This document shows, piece by piece, positions 33,385-44,920 of a stretch of 59,676 nt of DNA (its first letter is position 1; the number at the start of each line of letters is the position of its first letter). The notes under the pieces were generated by a model, which was not told where the DNA came from, ran no database searches, and saw nothing but the letters and a program-made list of their open reading frames with translations. The translations under genes were made by a program, and so were the position numbers. The DNA comes from Gammaproteobacteria bacterium (GTDB taxonomy: Bacteria; Pseudomonadota; Gammaproteobacteria; Steroidobacterales; Foliamicaceae): the NCBI GenBank assembly GCA_011523505.1, contig WTGP01000018.1:1-59676 (forward strand), read 5' to 3'.

Positions 33385-35847
33385 TTAGTTCGTCGCCGCG
33401 ATCGCGCGTAGTCGCTGGAATTGATCCATGATCCAGTCCGCGGTCTCCGGCCAGTCGTCCTCGTTCTCGAGATCCCAGTTCCGCCAAACGGATATCGACC
33501 GGCCGTCTTCACTCTCCTTCACTATGTTCTGCCCAAGCTTCTGATCTCCCATCTGGTCGCGAATCATCTGCGAAAACCCTCGTATGCGCGCTGCGCGCTG
33601 TTCCGAGTGCTGTGTTTCTGCAGCGCGAACATAGAGCCAAAGACTATCTGTGCCAATCCATATTCCGACTCGGTCGCCCAGGGAGTTAACAGCGCTCGTC
33701 CACTGGTTACCTCCCCGCCAAGCATCCTTCTGACCGGGTAGGCCACCTAAATTTTGTTTCAGGAACTCCCAAAACGCTTGCGTAGGCGTCTTCTCTTGTA
33801 TTCCTGTCACGTCCACTTGCACGCCGCACCGATTGCCCATGTCCTGGCAGCGCTTTGCACTAGCAAAATAGTCCTGCTCGTAGGGGTTCAACACGTACTC
33901 GCCATGTCCCGGCACGGCGCGCATCGTGAGCGAACCTGCTTTGCTTCCTGCAGGGTAGCGGCTGGCGAGATGAAGGTTGTAGCTTAGGGCTTCGCCAGAC
34001 AGCCTTTCAGCGTTCGCTGGATCTCGGCTCAAGAGCGCGGCGGCAACGTTTAGGACCATTTGGGCGGCGGAAGGTTCTCCCTGCCAAGGACCGTCTTCGA
34101 TTCTCCACTGCAACTGAGCCGAATCAGTCTGCCGTCGGGCGGCGGGCGCTTCGGGATCTTCCCATGGCCAGCGCTCGAGCGCCCGTTGGGTGATTTCCTC
34201 CGCGCGTCTTTCAAGCGCCATTTGATTCCAATCGCTTTCGTCCGCGATGCGGCGCGTCATCGCGATCGTGCTCTCGCGATACAAGCCGCACTTGGCTTCG
34301 AACGTCCCGGCGCCCATCTTTGCATTGGTGGTGTCACCACTCAATGTCAGGTTCGCCAGTCGATTGCAATACAGCCCGTGCGTCTCCTCGGCTGCATCGC
34401 CCAGCGCTTGTTTCCACTCGTCGGTGAGCTTTTGTGGCATCACATGCTCAATTGTCAAACTCCTGCGAGCCGGCGCTTGATCTCCATGCTCGGCTTCCAT
34501 TAGCTCGCAAAGCACGGAGAAGGACGAACGGGTGGAGCTTCCCCCGTAGGCGCTGCGGGTTCGTATCCCTTCCCTGACACCCTCGTCGCCCGGAACACGA
34601 ACGCGGCTGTTGCGCAGTCTGCGGATTCTCCTGATCCAGTACTCGGCATAGTCGTCGTCTACTCCAGGTCCGGGCCCATGCGCGAGATCCGCCATGGCTT
34701 TGTTCAATCCGCCCATGGGCCGATCCGCCAACCACAAGCGAGTGATCCAGGTGCTGATCGCCCGTAGTGTCTCCGCTAACCCTACTCTTGCGGTCGTGTG
34801 ACCATTCGCGGAATCCTCGGCGAGCAGTCGCAAAGTCAAGGGTCGGTGGGTGTCGATTCCCATGCTCCGCATGTGCCGAAGTTCTCGTTCGACTCTCCGA
34901 TCAGGGTGCTTCCCCGCCGTGCCAGTTAAAACACCATAGTTTTTCGCATGGCGCGCAAGTTCGCGGCAGAGAGCCGGGCGATCCTCAACTTGCCCCGATC
35001 GCACGGCCCACCTCCGAAAAACCTCATAGACTTGTCTCATCCCGTGCGTTTCGCCCGTGCGCCAGCGCAGAAAATCCCTCAGGAAGAGGTCTATGGGTTC
35101 GCTCGTGTGCTTGGCTCCAAGCTGTTTTTCAATTCGAAGCCAATGGTTATCGTGAAGATCCCTTTGCTCTGCGTCGGGAAGTCCGATTAGGAGCCAGTTC
35201 TTGACTTTTTCGCTCTCAGTTAGCGGTCGTCCAGTGGCATTGAGGCTTTCAAAAATCTGTTGTGGATCTTCCTGCCCGTCGAGCCCTATGCTTACTACCC
35301 GCAGTCGCTCCAGCCCCGAAAGCAACAAGCCGACATCGTTTTCCTTACGAGCTACCAGCCGGCGCATGATTTTCCAGGCCTGGGCCACAGCCCCGGCGCC
35401 TCGCGGGTTGCCTTCGAGCCCCCAGCGGTATTCCTCGTCGTCTCCGTTCTGCAATCTGAGCTTGAGGCGCTTTTCCGGGGGCATGCCAGGGTTCGTCAAT
35501 CGATGCTCCCGGATAAACTCCGCGGTCCAGTCGCCATGCTGGCCCTTCTCTCCAAGCTTGTCCGCGATACAAGCCAAGAGAATGCTCACGGTCGTAAGCC
35601 TTTGCTGGCCATCGACGACCCGCTGAATATTCATCACTCCCGCGGTACCGGATTCCGGGAAAGTGAGAAGGTTGCCGCCGTAATGCGTTGCACCGCCACG
35701 GGCTTTTGCAACCGTCACGAGGTCTTCAACGAGTCGTTCAATATCGGATTGGCCCCAACAGTAACGACGCTGCCAGCGAGGCACCACATACTGGACATGT
35801 CCCTGGAAGAGATTCTGGAAACTGATGTGATGAGGGTCCACGGCCAA
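33385..35847 (-). CDS. GmrSD-type DUF262/DUF1524 restriction protein
   Basis: 820 residues. The DUF262 N-terminus has V-P-R-W-Q-R-R-Y-C-W and the nucleotide-associated D-G-Q-Q-R-L-T-T near residue 80. The DUF1524 part has the HNH-type motif I-E-H-V-M-P-Q near residue 467. The last ~150 residues resemble DUF4268 (W-E-F-L-K-Q-N-L, L-W-L-Y-V-R-A). GmrSD-type single-chain proteins are type IV restriction enzymes against modified phage DNA; some members act more broadly. Start is TTG 35847 or GTG 35841, neither with a good ribosome-binding site. Both catalytic motifs are intact. Confidence 0.85.
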   Translation of the reverse strand: MAVDPHHISFQNLFQGHVQYVVPRWQRRYCWGQSDIERLVEDLVTVAKARGGATHYGGNLLTFPESGTAGVMNIQRVVDGQQRLTTVSILLACIADKLGEKGQHGDWTAEFIREHRLTNPGMPPEKRLKLRLQNGDDEEYRWGLEGNPRGAGAVAQAWKIMRRLVARKENDVGLLLSGLERLRVVSIGLDGQEDPQQIFESLNATGRPLTESEKVKNWLLIGLPDAEQRDLHDNHWLRIEKQLGAKHTSEPIDLFLRDFLRWRTGETHGMRQVYEVFRRWAVRSGQVEDRPALCRELARHAKNYGVLTGTAGKHPDRRVERELRHMRSMGIDTHRPLTLRLLAEDSANGHTTARVGLAETLRAISTWITRLWLADRPMGGLNKAMADLAHGPGPGVDDDYAEYWIRRIRRLRNSRVRVPGDEGVREGIRTRSAYGGSSTRSSFSVLCELMEAEHGDQAPARRSLTIEHVMPQKLTDEWKQALGDAAEETHGLYCNRLANLTLSGDTTNAKMGAGTFEAKCGLYRESTIAMTRRIADESDWNQMALERRAEEITQRALERWPWEDPEAPAARRQTDSAQLQWRIEDGPWQGEPSAAQMVLNVAAALLSRDPANAERLSGEALSYNLHLASRYPAGSKAGSLTMRAVPGHGEYVLNPYEQDYFASAKRCQDMGNRCGVQVDVTGIQEKTPTQAFWEFLKQNLGGLPGQKDAWRGGNQWTSAVNSLGDRVGIWIGTDSLWLYVRAAETQHSEQRAARIRGFSQMIRDQMGDQKLGQNIVKESEDGRSISVWRNWDLENEDDWPETADWIMDQFQRLRAIAATN

Positions 35848-36106
35848 ACGGTCGGATTTAGACGACGCGGTATTCTAGTGGCAAGTACTTGATGCCACCG
35901 CACTCGATAGCGTTGTTGGCCGCGTGATGAATGCTCTCGGGATGGAATGCCGATGTGTGCTGTCGATCCGGGGTCTTACCTAAGGCACACGCTTAGTCGT
36001 AACGCCGTATACGAACCATTCTCGGCCAACTAACGCAGCATACCCAGCGCAATCGTCAACCTTCCGGTTCGAGCCACCTACGACTTGGGAGGAAATATCA
36101 ACTCTC

Positions 36107-39100
36107 TTATGACCCAATCAGCATCGACTCGACGAAGCTGTCCTTGTCCTCTTCCTGGAAGAGAATTTGCCGTTCTTCCATCTCCCGCTTGTCAACACCC
36201 CAAAGTCGGCGCATTTCCTCCGACGGGGTGTTAGAGACGATATAGGACTCTAGACACACGTTTTTGTCATCCAGGCGCGCTTGAATTCTCTTGATCGTTC
36301 GATAGAAAAGTATCTTGGGGTCATCCCACCCAAGGTTGCGAATGCCCTTCGGATCCACAAAGATGATTTTCTGACGCTCGTCTTCCAGCAACCACAAGAT
36401 GAAATCAGGATGGAAATTGCCCGCCTCAAAAAATCCCATACCGCGGCCCACGCTACGGTTTCGGAGTAAATAGAGTTCTCGGTTCTTGAAAAATTCCGGC
36501 TGTTTACGATAGAACGATTGCAGGTGCCGAACAAATCGGTACTCGCCGTCATTAAGGGGTGCAGGGCTAATCTTCACGATCTGCCGATCAAGATAAATAA
36601 GTGGTAGATACAGGTGCTGCGAAAACTGGATCGCTTTGATTCCTTCAAACTCCCAAGGCCCCAGATCCCCGTTTTGGATAGCAGTCTTGAATTCTTGGAG
36701 TCTGTCGGCAATGTCTGTCTGTGATTTCTTGATGAGAATGCGGTAACCGTCGCTGTCGGATTCCTTTACACCAAGGAAGTTTGGATCATCGGCCCTAAGG
36801 TCGCGGTACTCGATGTGCGGCAATTCCCACTCTCGTCTTCGGAAGTTGTAGTAGCGCTCAAGGTATTTCTTGAGCAACACAAGGGCGATTTCTTCCCAAA
36901 GTTGAACTTTCTCGTAGGAATCTCCCACGAATTCCTGCTCGGGTATCTGCAGACGATACCAAGAGCTATCCGCAAGCACAGCTTCTACGCCGGACTGCGA
37001 GAGATTTAGGTTATGCCATCTCCTTTCCACCTTGAACCTCTCCAGTTCAAAGTAAAGCCATTGGAAATCGAGAAAAGTAAGGTGGCACGTATCGAGTTTG
37101 GCCTCGTGCAGCCGGACAGCGCTGCCCCCGCCCCCGATACCGGGCGAAATTATCGCCTTTACCCTTGGGTACCAATTGACCACAATCGGGTTTTTCATAA
37201 GGTACCGGGCAAGCGGATCGGCCGCGTTTTCCGAATCTGGCGGTGCCAGGGTCGGAATCGGCGCGATGGTCCGGAACGCTTCTTCGGAACCAGCCGTAAT
37301 CCCGTTGATCTTCTTCTTGAGTCGAAGAGTCTTGAGTTTACGTCGTCCCATGTTCTTGACTACTGGAAGCAGCAATTCAACGTGTTCATCTTCGTGCAGT
37401 CCGTCTTTTTCGAGGAACTTGCGGAACTGCGCCATGTAATTGGCGCGAACGCCGAAGACACCGAGTGTTTCCATCAAGGGCAGGTGCTTGGGTGCTTCGA
37501 TGCCTCGGGGCAGTTGTGCTCTGTTGCTGCGCTTGAGGCTGCCTTTGCAGCCCTTGAGGCGCACACCGCGACCGAACAGTTGAATGATCTGTGCTCCTTC
37601 ACTCCTGCCTATGTTCATTAAGCCCATAGTTGAAACGCGCCAACTGCTCCAGCCTTCGGTGAACTTCCTAGATCCGATCAACATATTTACGGGAGAGTCG
37701 TCCCTCCTGATCTTCTGAAAGAGCGAGTCAGAAAACTCAGAATCTCCCGTAGCAAATCCATTTTTCTCGCATACCTTCACGAGCCCGGAATCATCCCCCA
37801 CGTTGATAACACCAAACGGTTCGTTTTCGGAACCGATGCTCAGCGCGACCTCGCCGGGAACGCGCTTCAGGTTTTGAACATAAAGAGACCCGCCGGCCGA
37901 TGCGTTAAAGATCACCGAGAGCGATTTGTCAAAAATCTGCGCCGACGTGAGTCTGCGTTCGACCAAGTGTGGGAAACACCCTTCGAACAAATTCGTTCCC
38001 GTTTCATTAATAACGCCTTGATTGAGAACATGGTGGATGCGCTCAATACTTTTAGCCCGATCCCCTACATACCGGGCTAGGAAACGCAATATCGCAACTA
38101 TGTCAGAGGCGTCCTTGACAGACAACTTCTTAACCACCCGTCCACCGACGAAGATCCAGAGCGGCTTCTCGATTCCGAATCCTTGAAATGCAGCCTTTTC
38201 CTCTCCATACAGATGTTGCTGCTGGAAGAATGACAACAAGCAGCCCACAAGGTACAAGTCCAAGTGAGTTTCTTGCGTGGTGTCATCGAGATTGAAAATG
38301 CGGTAATCCTTACCGAATCCATCTTCATAGAAGTGGCGGTAGGAGTAGTCGTACAAAGTGCTCTTTGAATAGGTGTCAATAAGATGTTGATCTCCCTTAA
38401 TTGCCTGCTCAAAGGTGGCGGAGTACTCGAAAGAAAAGCCCTTCTCGCACAATGCGTCACGGTGTTGCATCCACTTGCCTTCTTGCCCGGAACTGGCGCC
38501 ACGGTGACCCTCATCCACGAAAACGAGGTTGTTTCCTTCGAAGGCATCAACGGCAACCGTCTTTTCCCCCATTTCTTCACGCAGCCGAGTAACTTCCAGG
38601 ATTTCCACCAGATTGCCATCTTGGCCAGGTAACAAGCCACCCCCCTGGTTTTCAAACAGCACTGCGTCAATGTCTGACTGGCGAAATTCCTTCAGATGTT
38701 GCTGAGAAAGGCCCTCGTTGATGGTGAGCAAAAGAACACGATTCAGTTCATCTTGACGTCCGTGTTTACGCAGGTAGTGCCGGTACTGCCGAAGGTTGGT
38801 GTGCATAATCAATGTCTTGCCGCTACCCATGGCCATCCAGAATGCGAGCTTATTCAGCTGCGGCCACGCCTCGGCGTGCTTGTTAAAGGAAGCAATCTGG
38901 TCGGATGCAACCAGGCTGTTATTCAGAGCGAAGATTCGTTCGTTTAGTTCACTGAGCAAACGATCTGGATTGCTAAAGTAGCGATCCAAGTAGATTTCGG
39001 AAAAGAGTAGGCCTAAGTACTGGAAATACTTCCACACAATCGGGCCTGCGTCGTTTGTGGCTCGCTTTTCGTTCAATCTCTGTGTATGCCGGACGATGTT

Positions 39101-39337
39101 CCGATCGTACTCGAGGAGCAGTTCATCAGGCAGTTCCGGTCGATTGAAGAACCGCGCTGTAAGGGCGAGGTGGAAACGGTAGGTGCCTTCCTCGTCCAGT
39201 CCTTCCAGCGCATCGTCACTCAGGACATCGGCCAACTCCCTGAAGTCCTCCACACCGAACAGCGAAAGCAGCCATTGGTTCAGTACCAGCTTTTCTGAGA
39301 ATGGCGTTTGCGACTGTCTTCTGGTCCGGCGTGCCAT
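36107..39337 (-). CDS. res: Type III-like restriction subunit Res (helicase-nuclease)
   Basis: 1076 residues. Superfamily 2 helicase motifs: Walker A A-M-G-S-G-K-T near residue 170, DEAH-type box D-E-G-H near 275, and motif [13 protein letters not shown] near 595. The C-terminal nuclease site is H-P-D-F-I-L-W...I-I-F-V-D-P-K-G near residues 975-1000, a PD-(D/E)XK core with Asp in the middle position. Its ATG overlaps the Mod stop by one base (TAATG), so the two subunits are made together. The pair restricts DNA lacking the Mod mark. No frameshift or repeat tract seen. Confidence 0.88.
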   Translation of the reverse strand: MARRTRRQSQTPFSEKLVLNQWLLSLFGVEDFRELADVLSDDALEGLDEEGTYRFHLALTARFFNRPELPDELLLEYDRNIVRHTQRLNEKRATNDAGPIVWKYFQYLGLLFSEIYLDRYFSNPDRLLSELNERIFALNNSLVASDQIASFNKHAEAWPQLNKLAFWMAMGSGKTLIMHTNLRQYRHYLRKHGRQDELNRVLLLTINEGLSQQHLKEFRQSDIDAVLFENQGGGLLPGQDGNLVEILEVTRLREEMGEKTVAVDAFEGNNLVFVDEGHRGASSGQEGKWMQHRDALCEKGFSFEYSATFEQAIKGDQHLIDTYSKSTLYDYSYRHFYEDGFGKDYRIFNLDDTTQETHLDLYLVGCLLSFFQQQHLYGEEKAAFQGFGIEKPLWIFVGGRVVKKLSVKDASDIVAILRFLARYVGDRAKSIERIHHVLNQGVINETGTNLFEGCFPHLVERRLTSAQIFDKSLSVIFNASAGGSLYVQNLKRVPGEVALSIGSENEPFGVINVGDDSGLVKVCEKNGFATGDSEFSDSLFQKIRRDDSPVNMLIGSRKFTEGWSSWRVSTMGLMNIGRSEGAQIIQLFGRGVRLKGCKGSLKRSNRAQLPRGIEAPKHLPLMETLGVFGVRANYMAQFRKFLEKDGLHEDEHVELLLPVVKNMGRRKLKTLRLKKKINGITAGSEEAFRTIAPIPTLAPPDSENAADPLARYLMKNPIVVNWYPRVKAIISPGIGGGGSAVRLHEAKLDTCHLTFLDFQWLYFELERFKVERRWHNLNLSQSGVEAVLADSSWYRLQIPEQEFVGDSYEKVQLWEEIALVLLKKYLERYYNFRRREWELPHIEYRDLRADDPNFLGVKESDSDGYRILIKKSQTDIADRLQEFKTAIQNGDLGPWEFEGIKAIQFSQHLYLPLIYLDRQIVKISPAPLNDGEYRFVRHLQSFYRKQPEFFKNRELYLLRNRSVGRGMGFFEAGNFHPDFILWLLEDERQKIIFVDPKGIRNLGWDDPKILFYRTIKRIQARLDDKNVCLESYIVSNTPSEEMRRLWGVDKREMEERQILFQEEDKDSFVESMLIGS

Positions 39338-42300
39338 TACGTTCCCTCAAACATCAGGCGATGAAAATCATCTTCGATGAGCCGCACCTTCCACGATTCA
39401 CTCGGTGTCTTGATGTTCTCCAAGTTGCTGCTGCCGTTTACATAGACTAGGTCGAACGCGTTGTTACCAGACGAAGCTCGCTGTCCAGCAAACCACTCGT
39501 CAAGCACAAGGTTGTCCTGCTCAAGGTCGCCCGTAAGCTTGCGCCAGATTACGAGCGCTCGGCGACCGTCCGGCAGGCCGCCTGTGACCTTGCGGAACCA
39601 GTGTGGACCTTCCTTGTCCGGTTCTAGGCCTTTTGCCAAACGCAGTCGCTTCTCGTTGTCGCGCTCAAACTGGGCGCTGAACGCCTGTGGTGCAACAATT
39701 TGCTTTACCCGAAGGCCGAGCAGCCAGTTGAAGGTTTCGATCAGATCAACGTTAACCTCGCGGCTCTCGCCGGCTCCTAGGTTCTTGACAGTCAGCTTGT
39801 AGGCTGTAGGGTCGGAAAACGCGCGTGTGTTAAGCAAGGACTGGCTGCCGCGTGTTTCGACGTCAAGCATGTAGCGCAAGATGTACTCCTCCTTGAAATG
39901 CGATTCGCTATTGACAGCGGAAACATCGATCAACTCTTGTTGATAGTCGGTGCGATGGACCTCCAAATTGTTGAGTGCATCTTCATACGATTCCAGCCGA
40001 AGATACTTAAAGAAACCACCCCCAGACCATCCAACAGATTTAGAGATTCCTGTTGAATCGCCGTAGAGAACATTCTTTAGACGTCGAAGCGTTTTCCCGT
40101 CAAAGTATCGCTCGTTGTCGACTGCAATAAACTTACGCCCAGTCTTACATGCTACTGCCGCGGTTGTTCCTGATCCCGAGAAATAGTCAAGCACGATGTT
40201 GCGCTCATTACTGCCCCATTCAATCAATCTCTTCAATAGATATTCGGGTTTCTTGCCACGACTCAGGGTAACGCCACCTTCATTGGCCAAGTCGGCTTTT
40301 GGTATCTCGCTGTGAGGCCAATGGTCTGTAATCTTGTTTTCTTTGAAAAGAGCCCCGCCATCTAAGCGAGCGCTGTTTTTTAGCCAAACAAAGATCTGTC
40401 CCTCATAGTAGTAAGTAGTGACCCATTGACCAGCCAACTTTCCTCTGGACACCAAATAGTCCGCAGAAAAAAGGCCATCTTTACATTTTGCAAGTATTCG
40501 ATTCTGGAACTCGTTCTCCTTTTGTACGCCTGTCAAACGGAAAACGTGGTCGAAAGATTCTCGGTATTTTTCCAGGATTTCCGCCTTTCGCTGCTTAAAT
40601 TTTCTCAATGAGATTGAACCAATCTTGAAACCCTGATGTGCAAATATCGTCACTTCTTCGCCTGTCGAGGGAGCAATAAAGCTAAAGACTTTTTCACGCG
40701 CTCCCTCGTTGATCAAGACCTTGTTGTATCGTTTGAGCGTCGCATATTCGATCGGTCGAGAATGAACTATGTCGTTAAGGTCAGCCTTCCTAAGGCTGTA
40801 GGCGAGAATATTCTCTTTTGTATTAACGATCTTTCCTCCCTGTCCCAATCCTGAGCTTCCTGAGCGTTCATACGCTATTACAGCGACACGAGAATCATAG
40901 GAAAAAACGTCGTCAAGCAGTAGATTGAGCCGAGCGGCCTCAATATCACTTATGCTGCAGAAGAAATTGCCGTTTTCGGTTAACAGATTCCTTGTAAGCA
41001 GAGCAACCGAGCTGATGGCGGTTAACCAAGACGAATGCTGGTAATTGTCCTTGTAGACAAATTCATCGTTACCCGTGTTGTAGGGTGGATCAACATAAAC
41101 GGCACGGACATCATTGCGGTAACGAGTCGAGAGTAAGCGAAGAGCGTGAAAATTATCTGCGTGCAGCGCGACTCCTTGCATACTCCCCTCTAGATCACCT
41201 ATTGCACTCAACAATTTTGCAGTGAAGTCGTCTTGAAAGTGGCGAGTATCAATTACGAGCCTTTGATTCTCACTCAAGAATGCTCGGTTCAGCGGTTTAC
41301 TGTATGCGCTTTGGGTACAGTCTTCGCCTGTCTCGTTTATGGGGAACAGTTCCGCCCATTCTTGGCGTTGTGAGTCGTTCGCGGCGATGATCGGGTAGAA
41401 CTCCTCAGGAATGCGATCCAATGTGATGCAGTACTGGGTATCCACTACAAACTTTTTCTTAAGCCATAGCTTCTTTTGAAAATCCTCCAACTGTGCAAGG
41501 AAATCAATGATTTTGTGCGCGATCCTACGGATGACCTTGATCTTGGAAAGGTACTGCTCGACTCTTAGCGCGCTCTCGTTTTCCACATCATCCAGGCGCA
41601 TGACTTCGTTCTTGATGTAGAAGTCCAACTCACGTCGCAAGAACCCGCTGAGATCTTTATGTATGAAATAGTCAAAGGTATTGCGTGCAGCATAGCGCCG
41701 GAGGTGCACTTCTAGGCGACTGTACTTGGCCTGTTTACCACTGGCCAGGAGGTGTGGCTCGGCCAACTCCGTGATCCACTCGGTAAACGCTATATCTTTC
41801 GTGGACAGGATTCGCTGGGTCGCTTCGGCAATGAGAGCATCTTGGGCTGGGGGCTTTTTCTTTTCGGCGCGGCTGTCCTCTGGCCAGTCGGTCAAGAGGG
41901 CCGATCGATATTCAAAGCGGATCACGAGTTCCGGGCCTTGCTCACCTTCGATCTGATCAAGAAAGTCGCCTTCCGAATCCTCCGCCTCCGCTAGGATGAA
42001 CACGCGCCCGTTGTCGTCGGCGGGCTTGATGCTGCCGTGTTCACCCTCGGTAGAGTTGGAGAGTTGGAAGACCACCCGCATCGGAGCCGTTTCGTTTTCC
42101 GGCCTCAGGCGAAATGCATAATTTTGTAAATACTCGCTCGTCTTGATGTAGTACTGGTCCTCGTTGGCCCAGTGCAGCGTGACTTCCTCACCCTCATAGG
42201 GGATGGCATAAACACCTTTCTTGTAGACGCGCTTGGCGAGAAAATCGCCATTAGAATAGTATCGGCGAAAGAAGTTATACAGGTGGTCGAAAACTTCGCC

Positions 42301-42621
42301 TTCTAGCGCATCAACATCTACTGCCTCCGACTGGAGTTTGGCGCGTAGCCGTTTGACTGATCTAGAATCTTCAGGGTTGTCAAAATCCTCTCGTGCCTGT
42401 TCCAGCGCATTCCGCAGGTCTTTCTCGATCTTTGCCTTGTCAGCGCTTTCGTAACGCTGGAATGCTTGTTTCGTTTGCTCCTTCAAGTGCTTGCCAAGAA
42501 AGTCCATAACTTCATTCCGCCGAACGCGCATCACGCGGTACAAGCCAAAGTCCAGGTCAGGCTGGTCGAGCTGGAACAACTTCTCCAGAAGGGATTTCAG
42601 TTTCTCGTATTTCGCGCTCAT
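39337..42621 (-). CDS. mod: Type III-like adenine-N6 DNA methyltransferase Mod
   Basis: 1094 residues, longer than classical Mod (about 650), like the large Mod forms that pair with big Res subunits. The catalytic motif [10 protein letters not shown] near residue 510 comes before the AdoMet motif [11 protein letters not shown] near 815, the beta-class order usual for N6-adenine enzymes. The first ~400 residues are helical and probably contact Res. No simple-sequence repeat was seen that would point to phase variation. Recognition sequence cannot be read. Confidence 0.88.
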   Translation of the reverse strand: MSAKYEKLKSLLEKLFQLDQPDLDFGLYRVMRVRRNEVMDFLGKHLKEQTKQAFQRYESADKAKIEKDLRNALEQAREDFDNPEDSRSVKRLRAKLQSEAVDVDALEGEVFDHLYNFFRRYYSNGDFLAKRVYKKGVYAIPYEGEEVTLHWANEDQYYIKTSEYLQNYAFRLRPENETAPMRVVFQLSNSTEGEHGSIKPADDNGRVFILAEAEDSEGDFLDQIEGEQGPELVIRFEYRSALLTDWPEDSRAEKKKPPAQDALIAEATQRILSTKDIAFTEWITELAEPHLLASGKQAKYSRLEVHLRRYAARNTFDYFIHKDLSGFLRRELDFYIKNEVMRLDDVENESALRVEQYLSKIKVIRRIAHKIIDFLAQLEDFQKKLWLKKKFVVDTQYCITLDRIPEEFYPIIAANDSQRQEWAELFPINETGEDCTQSAYSKPLNRAFLSENQRLVIDTRHFQDDFTAKLLSAIGDLEGSMQGVALHADNFHALRLLSTRYRNDVRAVYVDPPYNTGNDEFVYKDNYQHSSWLTAISSVALLTRNLLTENGNFFCSISDIEAARLNLLLDDVFSYDSRVAVIAYERSGSSGLGQGGKIVNTKENILAYSLRKADLNDIVHSRPIEYATLKRYNKVLINEGAREKVFSFIAPSTGEEVTIFAHQGFKIGSISLRKFKQRKAEILEKYRESFDHVFRLTGVQKENEFQNRILAKCKDGLFSADYLVSRGKLAGQWVTTYYYEGQIFVWLKNSARLDGGALFKENKITDHWPHSEIPKADLANEGGVTLSRGKKPEYLLKRLIEWGSNERNIVLDYFSGSGTTAAVACKTGRKFIAVDNERYFDGKTLRRLKNVLYGDSTGISKSVGWSGGGFFKYLRLESYEDALNNLEVHRTDYQQELIDVSAVNSESHFKEEYILRYMLDVETRGSQSLLNTRAFSDPTAYKLTVKNLGAGESREVNVDLIETFNWLLGLRVKQIVAPQAFSAQFERDNEKRLRLAKGLEPDKEGPHWFRKVTGGLPDGRRALVIWRKLTGDLEQDNLVLDEWFAGQRASSGNNAFDLVYVNGSSNLENIKTPSESWKVRLIEDDFHRLMFEGT

Positions 42622-43375
42622 CCAGCCTCCATTTTCTGTGGGGGAAAAACGCCCGGGAGAATTTTATAGAAGCGCAAGCTGAAACCGGGTCTCTAATCAG
42701 CCAGCTGGTATATGTGAAATTATCCTGTCCGGAAGAGCGTTCGTCCAATTGAAATTGGATTTTCCGACGTCGCTTGCATTTCTACCCCACCGATTGCACA
42801 ACTAATCCGCTTGATTCTCGGACCTGCAATTGAGCGAACTCTGGCGATATTTTCTAGACTACTTGACTTAGTGATGAAGAAGACGCAAGCCCGCGCAATC
42901 ACCGCTCAGCCTTTTATGAGGTTGTCAAGTTCCTCTTCCTTGAAGAACGCCGGCGATCACTCGACTGGGATCTTGTGCTCAATGGCATAGTTTCGGTCCC
43001 CCGTCTTAAGGCGCAAGTCCACGGGAGGACCATCGCCGTCCCTCTCCGGATGCCGAATGCCTGAGCGCTGGTCGTCTGTGCCCAACTCGATGTGCCTAAC
43101 GACGGCGGCGGAGGCTTTGCCTTCATCTCTTTAGTATCAGCACGAGCGTAACGTGCTACTGTGCTAGCACAAACCCACGAACTGGGCAATATCTTCGGGC
43201 GGAGAAACCCATTGAACAGCGTCAATAGCACAGCTACATACGCGGAAAACTAAATCTCAAGGCTGCTGCAATTTCACTTTTTACGTCCACCGAAATGGCG
43301 CCCTCGTCATAAATCCCACAAAATGCGGGACACCCATGATTTTAGCTAGACAAGTTCACAGCCTGATCCTCCCAC
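42622..43375. other. Intergenic stretch with degenerate coding remains
   Basis: 754 bp between mod and the UDG-like gene. Apart from the remnant at 42906-43130 I see no credible gene. It holds small hairpins, such as AGCACG...CGTGCT near 43139-43157 and GTGCTAGCAC next to it, and is AT-rich. It reads as decayed or scrambled sequence. Confidence 0.4.
42906..43130 (-). pseudogene. Remnant of an unidentified gene, with internal stop
   Basis: One minus-strand frame reads as plausible protein: K-A-S-A-A-V-V-R-H-I-E-L-G, I-R-H-P-E-R-D, P-P-V-D-L-R-L-K-T-G, Y-A-I-E-H-K-I. It then hits TGA at 42957-42959 and continues A-F-F-K-E-E-E-L-D-N-L-I-K-G to a second TGA at 42906. No start codon is present upstream before TAA. 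The pattern recalls the N-terminal part of hypothetical proteins I have seen with R-H-P-E-R and A-I-E-H, but I cannot name a family. Confidence 0.4.
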
Positions 43376-43408
43376 TTGCCAAGTAGTTCGGATCTCGGGA
43401 AACGTTCA

Positions 43409-44113
43409 ATGTATAAAACTCAATCAAAGCTAAAGGGAATTTACCAAGACTTCTTCCGACAAGCCAACATCGATCCCAAGACGGGGTATAGAGAGGAGCG
43501 GAGGAAGAAGTTTGCTACTTACCCGTATGTTGGGTCCTGCTATGGAGAAACAGGATCAAAGCGGCTACTTATGCTTGGACTAGACATCGGTATAGATGGA
43601 ACTTTCGGCCGGCTTCAATCTTTCGAGGAAAGGCGTTTCCAGATTGAAGGGAAATCCTCGGAGAAGCACAACCGACATATGGCTGGAACCTATATGATGG
43701 CCCTGCACTTCCTGCATTCGGAATTTAAGGAATGGGATGAATATTGGGTGTCATTGGATATGACTGCCACTTGTCTAAGCTTAATGAAGCAAAAAGATTT
43801 ACCTGAACGGAATCCTCTCTCGTATATCGCTCTTACAAATTGCTACAAGTTTGTTACAGAGTTCCGGGATAAGGCGCGAGGAGGCCAAGATCGCAAGTTC
43901 TGTTATAGAGAACCAGAGCAAGAACTACTTACCAAGGAAATCATAGCCTTAGATCCCAGCATTGTGGTTTGGCAAGGTAGATCATTTCCGAAAAAGAACC
44001 GGCCGTGGCTACAGCCTTGCCTGAGTGGCCGGGAGGTATGGCACAGCCCACACCCTTCATACGTTGGTGTTCAGCGAGTTCAGGACCTGATCATGAGCCT
44101 TGAGAATTGGTGA
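43409..44113 (+). CDS. Uracil-DNA-glycosylase-fold protein
   Basis: 234 residues from ATG 43409; a TTG at 43376 would add 11 residues. L-L-M-L-G-L-D-I-G-I-D-G near residue 55 corresponds to the UDG motif 1 region, and the C-terminal W-H-S-P-H-P-S-Y-V-G-V-Q-R to motif 2 (H-P-S). The N-terminal region is basic and F-C-Y-R-E-P precedes the second half. Members of this superfamily often lie in defence islands, as here. Catalytic Asp/Asn assignment is uncertain, so activity may not be uracil excision. Confidence 0.5.
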   Translation: MYKTQSKLKGIYQDFFRQANIDPKTGYREERRKKFATYPYVGSCYGETGSKRLLMLGLDIGIDGTFGRLQSFEERRFQIEGKSSEKHNRHMAGTYMMALHFLHSEFKEWDEYWVSLDMTATCLSLMKQKDLPERNPLSYIALTNCYKFVTEFRDKARGGQDRKFCYREPEQELLTKEIIALDPSIVVWQGRSFPKKNRPWLQPCLSGREVWHSPHPSYVGVQRVQDLIMSLENW

Positions 44114-44250
44114 CAATGACGTATGGGTCGTGATACCGCCCAGCCTCAGCAACCGCCTTCCTCTCGCTGTTGAACTCCACCCGAACAAACATGTAGTCCA
44201 CGCCGGGTGCTTACGAAAAACCCGCTATCCACAATGGAGGAGGCAATTGA

Positions 44251-44829
44251 ATGGCACAGAATAGATCAACTTCTGAGAGTCTGGCTAGGTTTCTGGACCA
44301 AGAAACGTTTGTTCTAACCGTAAATGGAGCTATCGGTCGCAACAGAACCTACCGCGAAGGTATCGATGAACCAAGCAAGAGTCAGTTCCGGAATTCTTTG
44401 CAGTGCTGGCTGTATGACCGGTTGGGGGAATATGCCGCGAAGCCGGTAGACGAAAACCGTCATCTAGCCAATATCCAGAGGTTGTCCTCTACTTTGAGCC
44501 AAAATCACGCGGATATCCTTCTTGACGGCACGTTTCGCATTGGAACTGCCCAAAAGGCACTGAATCTATATCTCAAATATGGCTGGGCACGCGGGAACAT
44601 TCTGGAACCCCCTCACTGCCCCATCGATTCGATCGTACTCGCGAAGATCAAGAAATGCGCCAGTAGTGCGGAGTGCCGAATTTGCGAGGAAATTACCTGG
44701 ACGAAGATTCGCTACGTGCACGAGTACATGCATTTCGTCGAAAAAGCAAAGGCGCGAGCAACCGAAGAAGGACTCAGCATCGCGCGCTGGGAACTTAGTA
44801 TCTGGGAGATAGCTACAGCTTCGGCTTGA
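44251..44829 (+). CDS. Conserved hypothetical protein
   Basis: 192 residues; GGAGGAGG lies 8 bp before the ATG. Distinct blocks: F-R-I-G-T-A-Q-K-A-L-N-L-Y-L-K-Y, P-P-H-C-P-I-D-S-I, W-T-K-I-R-Y, and R-W-E-L-S-I-W at the end. I recognise this pattern from conserved proteins of unknown function in accessory regions but know no activity. Mostly helical, no membrane segment. It follows the UDG-like gene by 137 bp on the same strand. Confidence 0.6.
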   Translation: MAQNRSTSESLARFLDQETFVLTVNGAIGRNRTYREGIDEPSKSQFRNSLQCWLYDRLGEYAAKPVDENRHLANIQRLSSTLSQNHADILLDGTFRIGTAQKALNLYLKYGWARGNILEPPHCPIDSIVLAKIKKCASSAECRICEEITWTKIRYVHEYMHFVEKAKARATEEGLSIARWELSIWEIATASA

Positions 44830-44920
44830 AGCCAGCGTTACCCATTAAACCATTGGTTTGGTTGTCTATTTCGCCGTGATCCCTGCTCCAGTGCATGTGA
44901 ACTTCCGTGTTTTTCACCCT

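Noticed and set aside
36107..42621. Phase-variable type III system
   Set aside because: No simple-sequence repeat or frameshift-prone tract was seen in mod or res.
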